DNA of 64,000 bases from assembly GCF_023502345.1 (NCBI RefSeq), contig NZ_JAMFLX010000011.1:1-64000 (forward strand), given 5' to 3'. This DNA is from Parendozoicomonas callyspongiae. GTDB lineage: Bacteria > Pseudomonadota > Gammaproteobacteria > Pseudomonadales > Endozoicomonadaceae. Within the stretch, counting starts at the first letter, position 1. Each line of letters starts with the position of its first letter. Both the position numbers and the translations under genes were made by a program. The notes under the pieces are model-generated. The model did no database searches. It was not told the origin of the DNA and worked only from the letters and a program-made list of their open reading frames with translations. Shown here in pieces: positions 9,343 to 17,462 of this stretch.

Positions 9343-10308
9343 TTATTGCGTGGTTTTTCTGTGGCGCGTGGAGTTGCCTGGGGTTGTTAAAGGGGGGGCT
9401 GTGTCGTCAGTGACAACAGGCTCTGAGGTGGAGGCGCTTGCATATGGTTGCCGGGTGATGAGGGATTGGGTTGTAAACCTGCCCTTTTGGACCAGCTGGA
9501 AATTGGTGTATTGAGGGCACGATTCTGGGCTATCATCGGTTTGGCAAAATTTACCAAGCGCTACAAAAAAATAAGCGCTACCCCCTATGAAAATAAGTGG
9601 GGCAACTGGTATGTAATAAGAAAATGGGTATGATGCTATTGCTGCTATCGTTCCTATCAAGGTTCCAGTCAGTGCCCATGGAAGCATATCTGGCCTTGAG
9701 TGGTTTTTGAGATTATGTGGAACGAGTTCAGGTTTTGTTAGCAAGGGTGTTGTAATTATATTAATGCTGATAACTCTGGGTGAATGGTTATCAAAGGTTC
9801 TGTCTGCACCTATTGTGTAGGCGATGGTTACGAACGGCTCTTCTGGCGTTTGGGTGAAAGGAGGTTCTTTTATCCATGCAGTTCCTGCCTGTATGCATGA
9901 CATAAAGATAGTTATCGTATCCGAACTTGAATCATTGTACGTATAAAGACCTTCGTAAAACATTATCGACCGGATGCCCATGCTGGATTGTTCGAAAAAC
10001 ATTTTGTTGGGAAGAGGTTGGTGGTGTGTTTGGTTTGTGCTGTTGTGGGAATAAAGCAGCGCTTTTGCAGCTTTTTCTATCATTGAAATATTTTTAGGGT
10101 GGAAGACGAGTTCCTTAAAGCCAGATTGCTCTATCTCAGGAGGGTGATTGGTGGTGTTGTATGAGATTGATAGGGGGGGTGATTGAAGAATATTTATATC
10201 TCCTTGTGGTTTTTCATCTACGTAAAGAGATACTTCGTACGCACAAACCCGAGCCGAAAGACTCGCGACCCCGGCAATAAATACGAGTATGCGACATAAA
10301 TACAGCAT
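9343..10308 (-). CDS. Exported protein of tandem paralogue family, copy 6, leader frameshifted
   Basis: First gene of the array in transcription order. From the ATG at 10308 (AGGA five bases upstream) the product is about 321 residues, starting MLYLCRILVFIAG directly at the signal segment. The family leader is still readable upstream, but in another frame: MHMSSSQPPYRQ begins at 10366-10364. Compared with copy 5 the stretch between leader and signal segment is 4 bases shorter, so leader and body are out of frame. The body frame itself stays open to a GTG at 10371. The core is intact: KALLYSHNSTNQTHHQPLP, KMFFEQSSMG, IMFYEGLYTYND, ITIFMSC and VTIAYTIGAD, plus the hairpin and KGRFTTQ tail. Confidence 0.78.
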   Translation of the reverse strand: MLYLCRILVFIAGVASLSARVCAYEVSLYVDEKPQGDINILQSPPLSISYNTTNHPPEIEQSGFKELVFHPKNISMIEKAAKALLYSHNSTNQTHHQPLPNKMFFEQSSMGIRSIMFYEGLYTYNDSSSDTITIFMSCIQAGTAWIKEPPFTQTPEEPFVTIAYTIGADRTFDNHSPRVISINIITTPLLTKPELVPHNLKNHSRPDMLPWALTGTLIGTIAAIASYPFSYYIPVAPLIFIGGSAYFFVALGKFCQTDDSPESCPQYTNFQLVQKGRFTTQSLITRQPYASASTSEPVVTDDTAPPLTTPGNSTRHRKTTQ

Positions 10309-10536
10309 TTTCTTCCTGGGGAGTGGCTTGCCTGTCGGTAAGGCGGTTGACTGGAAGACATGTGCATACACCTGAATATCAGAACCTCAGTCATCAGTCA
10401 GTTGGGATTCTAGAACAGCCTGACATGTTATGAAAATGTCTATGTGATTGTTTTTTCTGTATCTCTGTGGAGGTGAAATGCAAATTCTGATAACTGATAA
10501 CGGATTTCAGGCGGGGTTAATAATTGAAATCCCTTG

Positions 10537-10597
10537 TTGCATAAAGATGAAATTATCGTAGAATACTGCGCCTTTACGGGAGAAGGCCCGGGCCTTC
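10537..10597 (+). promoter_or_regulatory. Candidate rpsP operon promoter and leader palindrome
   Basis: The 407-base stretch between copy 6 and rpsP has no convincing gene. It holds a candidate sigma-70 promoter, TTGCAT (10537-10542) and TAGAAT (10559-10564) with 16-base spacing and a GC-rich discriminator, typical of ribosomal protein genes. A perfect 16-base palindrome GAAGGCCCGGGCCTTC (10582-10597) follows in the predicted leader and could form a hairpin. Both calls are by eye. Confidence 0.4.
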
Positions 10598-10715
10598 GCT
10601 CGTCCAGTAAGAAACGTATCTTCTGATACACACTTGCCGGTTTCTGCCCGGGAATACAGAGATGGCATTTCGTCGTTTTGCCGGAAAGCTCTGTTTACAC
10701 AGGAAGAGATATTCC

Positions 10716-10955
10716 ATGGTAACTATTCGTCTTGCTCGTGGTGGCTCCAAAAAGCGTCCTTTTTACCACCTGACCGTGTCTGACAGCCGTAAGGCCAGCA
10801 CTGGCCGTTTCATTGAGCGTGTAGGTTTCTTCAACCCACAGGCTCGTGGTCAGGAAGAGCGCCTGCGTATTGACACTGACCGTGTTAACCACTGGGTGGA
10901 AAAAGGTGCTCAAATGAGTGACCGTGTTAAGCAACTGCTGAAAAGCGCTGCTTAA
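10716..10955 (+). CDS. rpsP: 30S ribosomal protein bS16
   Basis: Ribosomal protein bS16, an assembly protein of the 30S 5' domain. The start [19 protein letters not shown] is the invariant family N-terminus, and starting at 10716 gives the usual length of 79 residues. An upstream in-frame ATG at 10662 would add 18 residues absent from the family. AGGAAGAG precedes the start. It opens the rpsP-rimM-trmD-rplS operon; its TAA overlaps the rimM ATG by one base (TAATG), so the two are probably translationally coupled. Confidence 0.97.
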   Translation: MVTIRLARGGSKKRPFYHLTVSDSRKASTGRFIERVGFFNPQARGQEERLRIDTDRVNHWVEKGAQMSDRVKQLLKSAA

Positions 10956-11518
10956 TGTCTGTTGCCGGTGAAACTGCGCACGCACCCCAGGATCTTCTGG
11001 TTATGGGGCGTGTAACGACAGTATACGGGATCAAGGGTTGGGTGAAGGTGTACTCCTTTACTGATCCTATGACCAATATCCTTAATTACCGGCACTGGTA
11101 TCTGCGATACCCTAACGGCCAGACAGAGGCCGTTAAACTCGACAGCAGCCGTGTCCATGGCAAAGGGCTTATCGCTCTTTTCTCCGGATGCACAGATCGG
11201 AATGAAGCCCTGCGTTTTGCCGGTGCTGATATTCTTGTTAACAGTCGGGAGCTGCCAGAACCTGAATCCGGTGAGTACTATTGGTACCAGCTGGAAGGTC
11301 TGACAGTGATTACTCAGAATGATGCCGGTGAAGACATCAATCTGGGTAAAGTTCATCACCTGATGGAAACAGGGTCTAACGATGTTCTTTCGGTACGTGG
11401 TGCCCGTGGCAGCATTGACCGGCGTGAGCGTCTGATTCCCTGGATCGATGAGCAGGTGATACAGGAAGTGAACCTTGATGAAGGGTTCATTCGGGTCGAT
11501 TGGGACCCGGCTTTCTAA
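10955..11518 (+). CDS. rimM: Ribosome maturation factor RimM
   Basis: RimM assists maturation of the 30S head by binding uS19. The 187 residues show the N-terminal RimM beta-barrel ([20 protein letters not shown]) and the C-terminal PRC-barrel. The latter includes YYWYQLEGL at about 108-116, [15 protein letters not shown] and the [18 protein letters not shown] end block. Length is normal. It sits between rpsP and trmD as in most gammaproteobacteria. Confidence 0.97.
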   Translation: MSVAGETAHAPQDLLVMGRVTTVYGIKGWVKVYSFTDPMTNILNYRHWYLRYPNGQTEAVKLDSSRVHGKGLIALFSGCTDRNEALRFAGADILVNSRELPEPESGEYYWYQLEGLTVITQNDAGEDINLGKVHHLMETGSNDVLSVRGARGSIDRRERLIPWIDEQVIQEVNLDEGFIRVDWDPAF

Positions 11519-11546
11519 TGATAAACGGTTAATGTTAAAAGTGAGT

Positions 11547-12317
11547 ATGAGGTTTGATGTTGTCACGCTCTTTCCCGATATGCTCAAAGCGATCACCGAA
11601 AATGGTGTCAGCGGGCGGGCAATAAGGAATGGGTTGATTGAAGTGAACGCCTGGAATCCCCGGGAATACACTCATGACCGACATCGGACAGTGGATGACC
11701 GGCCTTATGGCGGTGGTCCCGGCATGTTGATGAAAATTCAACCTCTGCGTGATGCAATACAGGCGGCAAAGGAAGCTGCAGGTCCTGATACAACCGTGAT
11801 CTATCTTTCGCCTCAGGGTCGCAGACTCGATCAGGCGGGAGTAAAAGAGCTGGCCGAAAGGAAGAAGCTGGTATTGGTTGCAGGACGGTACGAAGGTATT
11901 GATGAGAGGCTGGTTCAAACAGAGATTGACGAAGAGTGGTCTCTGGGGGACTTTGTCCTGAGTGGCGGCGAACTGCCTGCCATGACCCTTATTGATGCCG
12001 TATCGCGCTTTGTACCGGGCACCCTGGGTCATCAGGATTCTGCTCAGGAAGATTCATTCGCTGAAGGCCTGCTCGACTGTCCTCATTACACTCGTCCAGA
12101 GGTATTTGAAGACAGAGAAGTTCCGGAAGTTCTGCTTTCGGGAAATCACGAGCATATCCGTCAGTGGCGACTGAAACAGTCGCTCGGACGGACCTGGCTC
12201 CGACGGCCTGACCTTCTCGAAGGGCGAGCTATGTCGGATGAGGAAGAGAGGCTATTGGCTGAATTTATCCGCGATCACCATGACGCGGACAATGACCGGA
12301 CGCCAAACGCTAAATAA
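11547..12317 (+). CDS. trmD: tRNA (guanine-N1)-methyltransferase TrmD
   Basis: TrmD uses S-adenosylmethionine to make m1G37 in tRNAs reading CNN codons, which prevents +1 frameshifting. The trefoil-knot SPOUT motifs are present: [36 protein letters not shown] and [15 protein letters not shown] place the start at [12 protein letters not shown] (11547, 256 residues) because family members begin one or two residues before the first strand. In-frame GTG at 11541 and ATG at 11532 are alternatives, and none has a strong ribosome binding site. Confidence 0.95.
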   Translation: MRFDVVTLFPDMLKAITENGVSGRAIRNGLIEVNAWNPREYTHDRHRTVDDRPYGGGPGMLMKIQPLRDAIQAAKEAAGPDTTVIYLSPQGRRLDQAGVKELAERKKLVLVAGRYEGIDERLVQTEIDEEWSLGDFVLSGGELPAMTLIDAVSRFVPGTLGHQDSAQEDSFAEGLLDCPHYTRPEVFEDREVPEVLLSGNHEHIRQWRLKQSLGRTWLRRPDLLEGRAMSDEEERLLAEFIRDHHDADNDRTPNAK

Positions 12318-12380
12318 TTGGTGAATGAGTCTGGATTTGAGTGAATTCTCGATTTTGACTTTTTTGGGAGCAACAGAGCA

Positions 12381-12734
12381 ATGAGTAAAAACAAGATCAT
12401 TCAGCAGCTTGAAGCTGAACAGATGAACAAAGAAATTCCTTCTTTCGGTCCTGGCGACACTGTCGTTGTTCAGGTTCGCGTTAAAGAAGGTAACCGTGAG
12501 CGTCTGCAGGCGTTCGAAGGCGTTGTTATCGCTAAGCGTAACCGTGGCCTGAACTCTGCATTCACCGTGCGCAAGATTTCCAACGGTACTGGCGTAGAGC
12601 GTGTTTTCCAGACTTACAGCCCTGTAGTGGCTGGCGTGCAGGTTAAGCGTCGTGGTGACGTACGCAAGGCCAAACTGTACTACCTGCGTGAGCGCAGTGG
12701 TAAGGCCGCACGTATCAAGGAAAAGCTGAACTAA
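12381..12734 (+). CDS. rplS: 50S ribosomal protein bL19
   Basis: Ribosomal protein bL19, located at the 30S-50S interface. The 117-residue product starts [20 protein letters not shown], contains [16 protein letters not shown] and [16 protein letters not shown], and ends in a basic helix, all typical. GGGAG lies upstream of the ATG. It is the last gene of the rpsP operon, with a strong terminator directly after it. Confidence 0.97.
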   Translation: MSKNKIIQQLEAEQMNKEIPSFGPGDTVVVQVRVKEGNRERLQAFEGVVIAKRNRGLNSAFTVRKISNGTGVERVFQTYSPVVAGVQVKRRGDVRKAKLYYLRERSGKAARIKEKLN

Positions 12735-12769
12735 TCCAATACCAACCGCTTTTCGACAAAACGACGGGG

Positions 12770-12796
12770 AAAGGGCTGCCAGTGGCAGCCCTTTTT
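12770..12796 (+). terminator. Terminator of the rpsP operon
   Basis: AAGGGCTGCC and GGCAGCCCTT form a GC-rich 10-bp stem around an AGT loop and run into TTTTTC. This is a classic intrinsic terminator 36 bases after the rplS stop, and it may also serve manA from the other strand. Confidence 0.88.
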
Positions 12797-12820
12797 CTTT
12801 ATGGGTTTTATGTATTGAGA

Positions 12821-13996
12821 TTATGTAAGTGTTGAGCTCGCTCTGGCGACACGACCGGTGCCTTCGAGCTTGTAACTGCCTGCATCAGCGCCAATAAAGC
12901 AGGACTGGCCTTGACTGAGCTGCAAGGTTTCATTGCTGTGTGAAATTGTGAAGTATCCATCCAGACAAAACAGGATTTCCGCACTGGAAACCTGGAATCG
13001 TTCAGAAGCCTCTGTTGAATCAATCACGCTGAAAGCAAAGTCATTCGCCGGCACGGGAAAACGGGTTTCGCCGTTCTCTTCCGGCAGGGGGCTGGTTTTT
13101 AGCGCGTTGTAGGAAGATGTGGTGAATTTAATGGCTTTTAATAGTTCATCAATATCAACATGTTTGGGAGTCAATCCACCCCTCAGAACATTATCCGAGC
13201 AGGCCATGATTTCCATGGCGGTTCCTTCCAGGTAGGCATGCAGAGTACCCTCTTTAAGGAACATGGCTTCACCGGGAGCGAGGGTGATGATGTTTAACAG
13301 CAGTGGGCTAAGAACACCAATATCACCAGGATGGAAAACACTTAACTTTTGAACTTCCTGCCACGCGGGGTCTTTGCTTTCCGCTGCATAGCTCAGTGCC
13401 CTGGACATTAAATTCTGCTTTATCTGTTCTGGAAGTGTCATCAGTGACTGATAAAACTGTTTCAGATTGGCCGATTCTTCAAGCTTTAAAAGAGCCTGTT
13501 CGAGTTCCTGTAAATCAGCCATTCGAAACAGTCTGATAATCTCTTCCTGGGAGCGGAAGCCATTCATGGCCTTAAAAGCGGTCAGAGCATAAACCAACTC
13601 AGGTTTGTGGTTGTTATCCCGGTAGTTACGATTTGGTGCGTTGACTGGTATGCCTTCAGTATTTTCCCGGGCAAACCCTTCCAGTGCCTGTTGTTTGTTT
13701 GGGTGTGCCTGGATCGACAGGGGCTTGGCGACAAAAAGAACCTTGAACAAAAAAGGAAGGGCCGGACCAAACTGTTCGATGGAGCTATTACCTAGTAGCT
13801 CAGGTTTTCTGGCAAGTAGATCACAGAGAGTCTCCGAGCAGTTATTGACTGAAGAAGGGGCCTTGGGGTGCGCTCCCATCCAGATTTCTGCCAGAGGTTT
13901 ATGGTCTGGATTATTGATGCCAAAAAGTTTGGTAACAGCATCAATGTTTCCCCACTCATAGTGCTGAATCGGGTTTTCCAATTTGAAGATGGACAT
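12821..13996 (-). CDS. manA: Mannose-6-phosphate isomerase, class I
   Basis: Type I phosphomannose isomerase, a zinc enzyme interconverting mannose 6-phosphate and fructose 6-phosphate for mannose use or GDP-mannose supply. The 391 residues open with NPIQHYEWG and contain LAEIWMGAHPKAPS. The zinc-binding signature SIQAHPNKQQA and DNNHKPELVYALT follow, with a later His in EGTLHAYLEG. Length matches the E. coli enzyme. It is monocistronic, converging with rplS and transcribed toward its terminator. Confidence 0.95.
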   Translation of the reverse strand: MSIFKLENPIQHYEWGNIDAVTKLFGINNPDHKPLAEIWMGAHPKAPSSVNNCSETLCDLLARKPELLGNSSIEQFGPALPFLFKVLFVAKPLSIQAHPNKQQALEGFARENTEGIPVNAPNRNYRDNNHKPELVYALTAFKAMNGFRSQEEIIRLFRMADLQELEQALLKLEESANLKQFYQSLMTLPEQIKQNLMSRALSYAAESKDPAWQEVQKLSVFHPGDIGVLSPLLLNIITLAPGEAMFLKEGTLHAYLEGTAMEIMACSDNVLRGGLTPKHVDIDELLKAIKFTTSSYNALKTSPLPEENGETRFPVPANDFAFSVIDSTEASERFQVSSAEILFCLDGYFTISHSNETLQLSQGQSCFIGADAGSYKLEGTGRVARASSTLT

Positions 13997-14130
13997 ATCA
14001 CTGAGGTTTTGGGATTGGGATATAAGGTATTTTGCAGGAGAACTTGAATAAAGCCTATAGACAGAAGGTGGATTTGTCAGTCTCTCTCCTGCCTATTGGG
14101 CTTGGCATATGCGCAGTGCTCTTACCTCGA

Positions 14131-15249
14131 TTACTGGTTTGAGGGAGGGCTTATTGGCTGGCCCATTTTAACCTTGGTTCCTGCCTGCAAACTTTTCAGC
14201 CAGCCATTGCACTCTTTTCCGAACAGGCAGATGACGGTTGATCCCAGCTTAAAGTCGCCAGCGTTATCACCTTTGGAGAAACGGTGATTGTCCGCCTGGT
14301 AGTCCTTATGGACAAGGTCATAGCGACCGTTATGTTTCCCATGAGGATTTTCAAGGCCGCCCCAGGTCGTCTCAATACTTGATACATTTATAGCCCCTAC
14401 CATAATCATGGCCATAGGTCCGTGGTCGGTATCAAACATGGCAACCAGTCTCTCATTGTGGGCAAAGAGTTTGGGTTTGCTTCTTACTGTTTTGGGGTTT
14501 ACAGAAAACAATTTGCCCGGGATATGTGTGGTCCAGAGCAGCTTGCCGTTTACCGGCATATGGAAATGGTGATAATCCGAGGGTGATAGATACATGGTTG
14601 TGAACTGACCGTTCTCAAACTGCTTTGCAGCCTCTTCGTCTCCACCAAGAAGCTCGGTGAGAGTATAGGTATGATCTTTTGCCTGAATCAGCTGTTCACC
14701 CTGGATTGGGCCAATCTGACCGATGGTGCCGTCAACCGGAGAGGCAATCTGTCCCTCTTCAGTAATGGGGCGTACGCCTTCCTTGAGATTGCGGGTAAAG
14801 AAATCATTGAAGCAGTCAAACTCGCTTGCAGAATGCCTCTTAGTTTCTTCCATATTGATATTGTGAATCCAAATAAAGCTGTTGATAAACAAATTCTTTA
14901 GAAATGGAATACGACAGTTGGCAAAAAGGCCGAATAGTCGTGAAAATGTGTGGTGTGGCAAAGCTTTTTGTGCAAGTACGAAGAGTTTGTCTGATCCATG
15001 GCTCAGGCGTTGTCTAAGCCAGTTGATACCAGGGATCTTGGTAATCCAGCTGGTTTTTTTTACAGATGCGGTAGGTTTAGTTTCGGTGACAGTCGTATCT
15101 GCCAAAACAGTTCTCGGTGTTTCGGTAGATTGAGTACTCTTCAGGCTTGTCTGTGTAGTAACACTTTGATTTTTCTTTTGCTCTGCTGAGGGGGTTGATG
15201 GCAGTGGAATGGCTCCGCCAGGACTATAACTTCCAGTTACTCTATTCAT
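14131..15249 (-). CDS. psd: Phosphatidylserine decarboxylase proenzyme
   Basis: Psd converts phosphatidylserine to phosphatidylethanolamine at the inner membrane. The proenzyme self-cleaves inside the LGST motif, seen here at residues 335-338, to give a pyruvoyl group on the Ser337-derived end. Other conserved parts are FNDFFTRNLKEGVRP, SPVDGTIGQIG, YLSPSDYHHFHMPVNG and FAHNERLVAMFDT. At 372 residues it is longer than the E. coli enzyme, because about 65 Ser/Thr/Pro-rich residues precede the usual N-terminus (WITKIPGINWLRQRLS). A simple function for this extension is not obvious. It is divergent from xerD. Confidence 0.93.
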   Translation of the reverse strand: MNRVTGSYSPGGAIPLPSTPSAEQKKNQSVTTQTSLKSTQSTETPRTVLADTTVTETKPTASVKKTSWITKIPGINWLRQRLSHGSDKLFVLAQKALPHHTFSRLFGLFANCRIPFLKNLFINSFIWIHNINMEETKRHSASEFDCFNDFFTRNLKEGVRPITEEGQIASPVDGTIGQIGPIQGEQLIQAKDHTYTLTELLGGDEEAAKQFENGQFTTMYLSPSDYHHFHMPVNGKLLWTTHIPGKLFSVNPKTVRSKPKLFAHNERLVAMFDTDHGPMAMIMVGAINVSSIETTWGGLENPHGKHNGRYDLVHKDYQADNHRFSKGDNAGDFKLGSTVICLFGKECNGWLKSLQAGTKVKMGQPISPPSNQ

Positions 15250-15403
15250 GGTTTCTCTCCCTGATTATTTGTAATTACCCAAACTTTAGAGAGAAGATTT
15301 CAAATGGGTTATTCAACAATGGTATGAATATGGGGGCACTTTCGACCAAGGTATAAATAGGGTAATGGAACTTTATTTAAACTCTGAGTTCATGTTTGAA
15401 TAG

Positions 15404-15421
15404 CGACTTTCACTAAAGTCG
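15404..15421 (+). promoter_or_regulatory. Hairpin in the xerD leader
   Basis: CGACTTT (15404-15410) and AAAGTCG (15415-15421) form a perfect 7-bp inverted repeat ending 10 bases before the xerD ATG. It could mask the start region or serve as an operator. A TATAAA-like -10 lies further upstream at about 15352. Confidence 0.3.
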
Positions 15422-15431
15422 TGGTAGGGAT

Positions 15432-16355
15432 ATGCCTGTAAGGGCGAATGCTGTAAAAAGGCAGGGACAGTTGCCCCCGAATCTTGCTGATTATCTGGAG
15501 TACCTCTGGCTGGAAAAAGGGCTGAGTGATAACAGTCGGCAATCTTACCGACGAGACCTTGCCCAGCTGTCCGGCTGGTCAGTGCTTGAAGGTGAGGAGC
15601 TGGTCTCGATCTCCCGGGACAAGTTAAGAGACTTTCTGGCCTGGCGAACGGAGCAGGGTTACAACGCTCGATCCATGGCCCGGATGATGTCGGCAGTCAG
15701 GGGGTTTTATGCCTGGCTGCATAAGAATGGCAAGATCTCTGAAAACCCTTCTCTTCAGATTGAATCTCCCCGATATGGTCGCTCGCTACCGAAAACCCTG
15801 ACTGAGCAGGACGTAGAGTACCTTCTTGATGCTCCTGATCTTCAGACTTCTCTGGGTTTGCGGGATCGGGCTATGCTAGAGCTGCTATATGCCTGTGGCT
15901 TGCGGGTTTCTGAGCTTGTTGGCATGGAATTGTCGCGGGTGAATCTGCGCCAGGGTGTACTGCGTATTTATGGAAAGGGAAGCAAGGAACGGCTTGTTCC
16001 TATGGGGGAAGCGGCCTGTGAGTGGCTTGAAAACTACCTGGCCCATGGAAGAAGCCACTTTATGGGGGGCGCGCACAGTGATGTGCTTTTTCCGGGGCGG
16101 GGCGGGAACTTTATGACTCGCCAGACGTTCTGGCACAGAATTAAGAAGTATGCAGTGATTGCTGGTATCAATAAGCCGCTGTCCCCGCATGTTTTAAGGC
16201 ATGCTTTTGCCACCCACCTGCTTAACCATGGAGCAGATCTGCGGGCGATACAGATGTTGCTGGGCCATAGTGATCTTTCGACTACGCAAATCTATACTCA
16301 CGTCGCTCGACACCGGCTGCAGCAACTCCATGCGGAACACCACCCCAGGGGGTAA
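15432..16355 (+). CDS. xerD: Site-specific tyrosine recombinase XerD
   Basis: XerD acts with XerC at dif to resolve chromosome dimers at the division septum under FtsK control. The N-terminal SAM-like domain (YLEYLWLEKGLSDNSRQSYR) precedes the catalytic domain. Its residues are visible: Arg in CGLRVSEL, Lys in YGKGSKERLVP, HxxR in SPHVLRHAFATHLL, His in LLGHSDLSTTQIYTH and the nucleophile Tyr in that same block. The 307-residue length and adjacency to dsbC, hom and thrC match XerD rather than XerC. Confidence 0.94.
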   Translation: MPVRANAVKRQGQLPPNLADYLEYLWLEKGLSDNSRQSYRRDLAQLSGWSVLEGEELVSISRDKLRDFLAWRTEQGYNARSMARMMSAVRGFYAWLHKNGKISENPSLQIESPRYGRSLPKTLTEQDVEYLLDAPDLQTSLGLRDRAMLELLYACGLRVSELVGMELSRVNLRQGVLRIYGKGSKERLVPMGEAACEWLENYLAHGRSHFMGGAHSDVLFPGRGGNFMTRQTFWHRIKKYAVIAGINKPLSPHVLRHAFATHLLNHGADLRAIQMLLGHSDLSTTQIYTHVARHRLQQLHAEHHPRG

Positions 16356-16470
16356 GTGGTGTGGGGATTGAGTGAGAGCGAATATTGCCGGAAGGATTCA
16401 GCTGGGAAGGATCAGAAAACTTCCCTGCTATTGTTAGAAAAATATCTCTGCAAAACAAATGAGGTTAGGA

Positions 16471-17226
16471 ATGCGGAAAGGTCTGTGGGGCCGGTTTGGC
16501 GTAGTGTTGTGCCTGACGCTGATGGTGTCGGGATTCGCCAGGGCTGCTGAATCAAAGGATGCTCTGAAAAATGCCGAAACGGCAATTCGCAGTGGTCTGC
16601 TGAAGCTTAATGACAAGCTGCTGGTTGATACTGTATCGGATACACCAATCAATGGTGTCTATCAGGTGGTCATGAAGTCTGGTGAAGTGCTTTATGTGTC
16701 TGCTGATGGGCAGTATGTCTTTGGTGGTGACCTTTTGAAGATCGGTAAGAACGGGCTGGAAAACCTGACTGAAAAGATCCGCTCTGAACAGGTTCGGAAA
16801 ACACTGGCTGCTCAGGATCCCAAGGATATGATCGTTTTCCCTGCCCAGGGTGAGCGAAAGAGCGTGATGTATGTGTTTACGGATGTTGACTGTGGCTATT
16901 GCCGTAAGCTGCATCAGGAAGTCCCTCAACTGAATAGCAAAGGGGTTGAGGTTCGCTACCTGGCCTTCCCAAGAGGTGGAGAAAATGCGCCAGCCTATTC
17001 CAGAATGGTATCAGCCTGGTGTGCCAAGGATCGCAAGCAGGCGATGACAAATCTGAAGAGTGGTCAGCCTATCGAAACTCTAACCTGTGATAACCCGGTA
17101 CTGGATCAATACCGCCTGGGTGCTTCGCTGGGAGTGCGGGGTACACCAGCTCTCTATCTTGAGGATGGCCGATCCATTCCCGGTTATCAGCCGGCTGATG
17201 CACTTCTTAAATTGATGGGGATTTAA
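16471..17226 (+). CDS. dsbC: Thiol:disulfide interchange protein DsbC
   Basis: Periplasmic disulfide isomerase. The 251-residue precursor has a signal peptide (hydrophobic GVVLCLTLMVSG, cleavage around ARA-AE), an N-terminal dimerisation domain and a thioredoxin-fold domain with the redox motif CGYC at residues 141-144. Further motifs are VRYLAFPRGG, a second cysteine pair (WCAKD and LTCDNP) and the cis-Pro loop GVRGTPAL. GAGG is six bases before the ATG at 16471, so I prefer this to the ATG at 16459. It lies between xerD and hom, as in Pseudomonas. Confidence 0.95.
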   Translation: MRKGLWGRFGVVLCLTLMVSGFARAAESKDALKNAETAIRSGLLKLNDKLLVDTVSDTPINGVYQVVMKSGEVLYVSADGQYVFGGDLLKIGKNGLENLTEKIRSEQVRKTLAAQDPKDMIVFPAQGERKSVMYVFTDVDCGYCRKLHQEVPQLNSKGVEVRYLAFPRGGENAPAYSRMVSAWCAKDRKQAMTNLKSGQPIETLTCDNPVLDQYRLGASLGVRGTPALYLEDGRSIPGYQPADALLKLMGI

Positions 17227-17333
17227 TCCGCTTAAGCAGGCATCATCTTTTATTGTGTTCTTGTAGTCTGTCAGAGCGATTTTTGGTTCTGGCAGGCTTT
17301 TCCAGTGTCTTCTCCTCTCCCTAAGGCTATCGT

Positions 17334-17356
17334 GTCAGCATGGCTGACGCTATAAT
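17334..17356 (+). promoter_or_regulatory. Candidate hom promoter with dyad
   Basis: A TATAAT box (17351-17356) follows an inverted repeat GTCAGC-ATG-GCTGAC (17334-17348) that occupies the promoter spacer. A third GTCAGC occurs near 17374. The arrangement could be an operator over the hom-thrC promoter; no -35 box of good quality is seen. Confidence 0.35.
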
Positions 17357-17462
17357 CTCCAGCACTCCAAAACTGTCAGCAAGCAAAGAGATATTAAAAA
17401 TGCGACTGACTGTAAGAAAAAAACGCTGAAAAGAATTCTGATACGAGACACGGGGAGTTATC

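Noticed and set aside
10440-10631. 63-codon minus-strand open frame upstream of rpsP
   Set aside because: It covers the predicted rpsP promoter and leader palindrome, has no ribosome binding site and no family resemblance.
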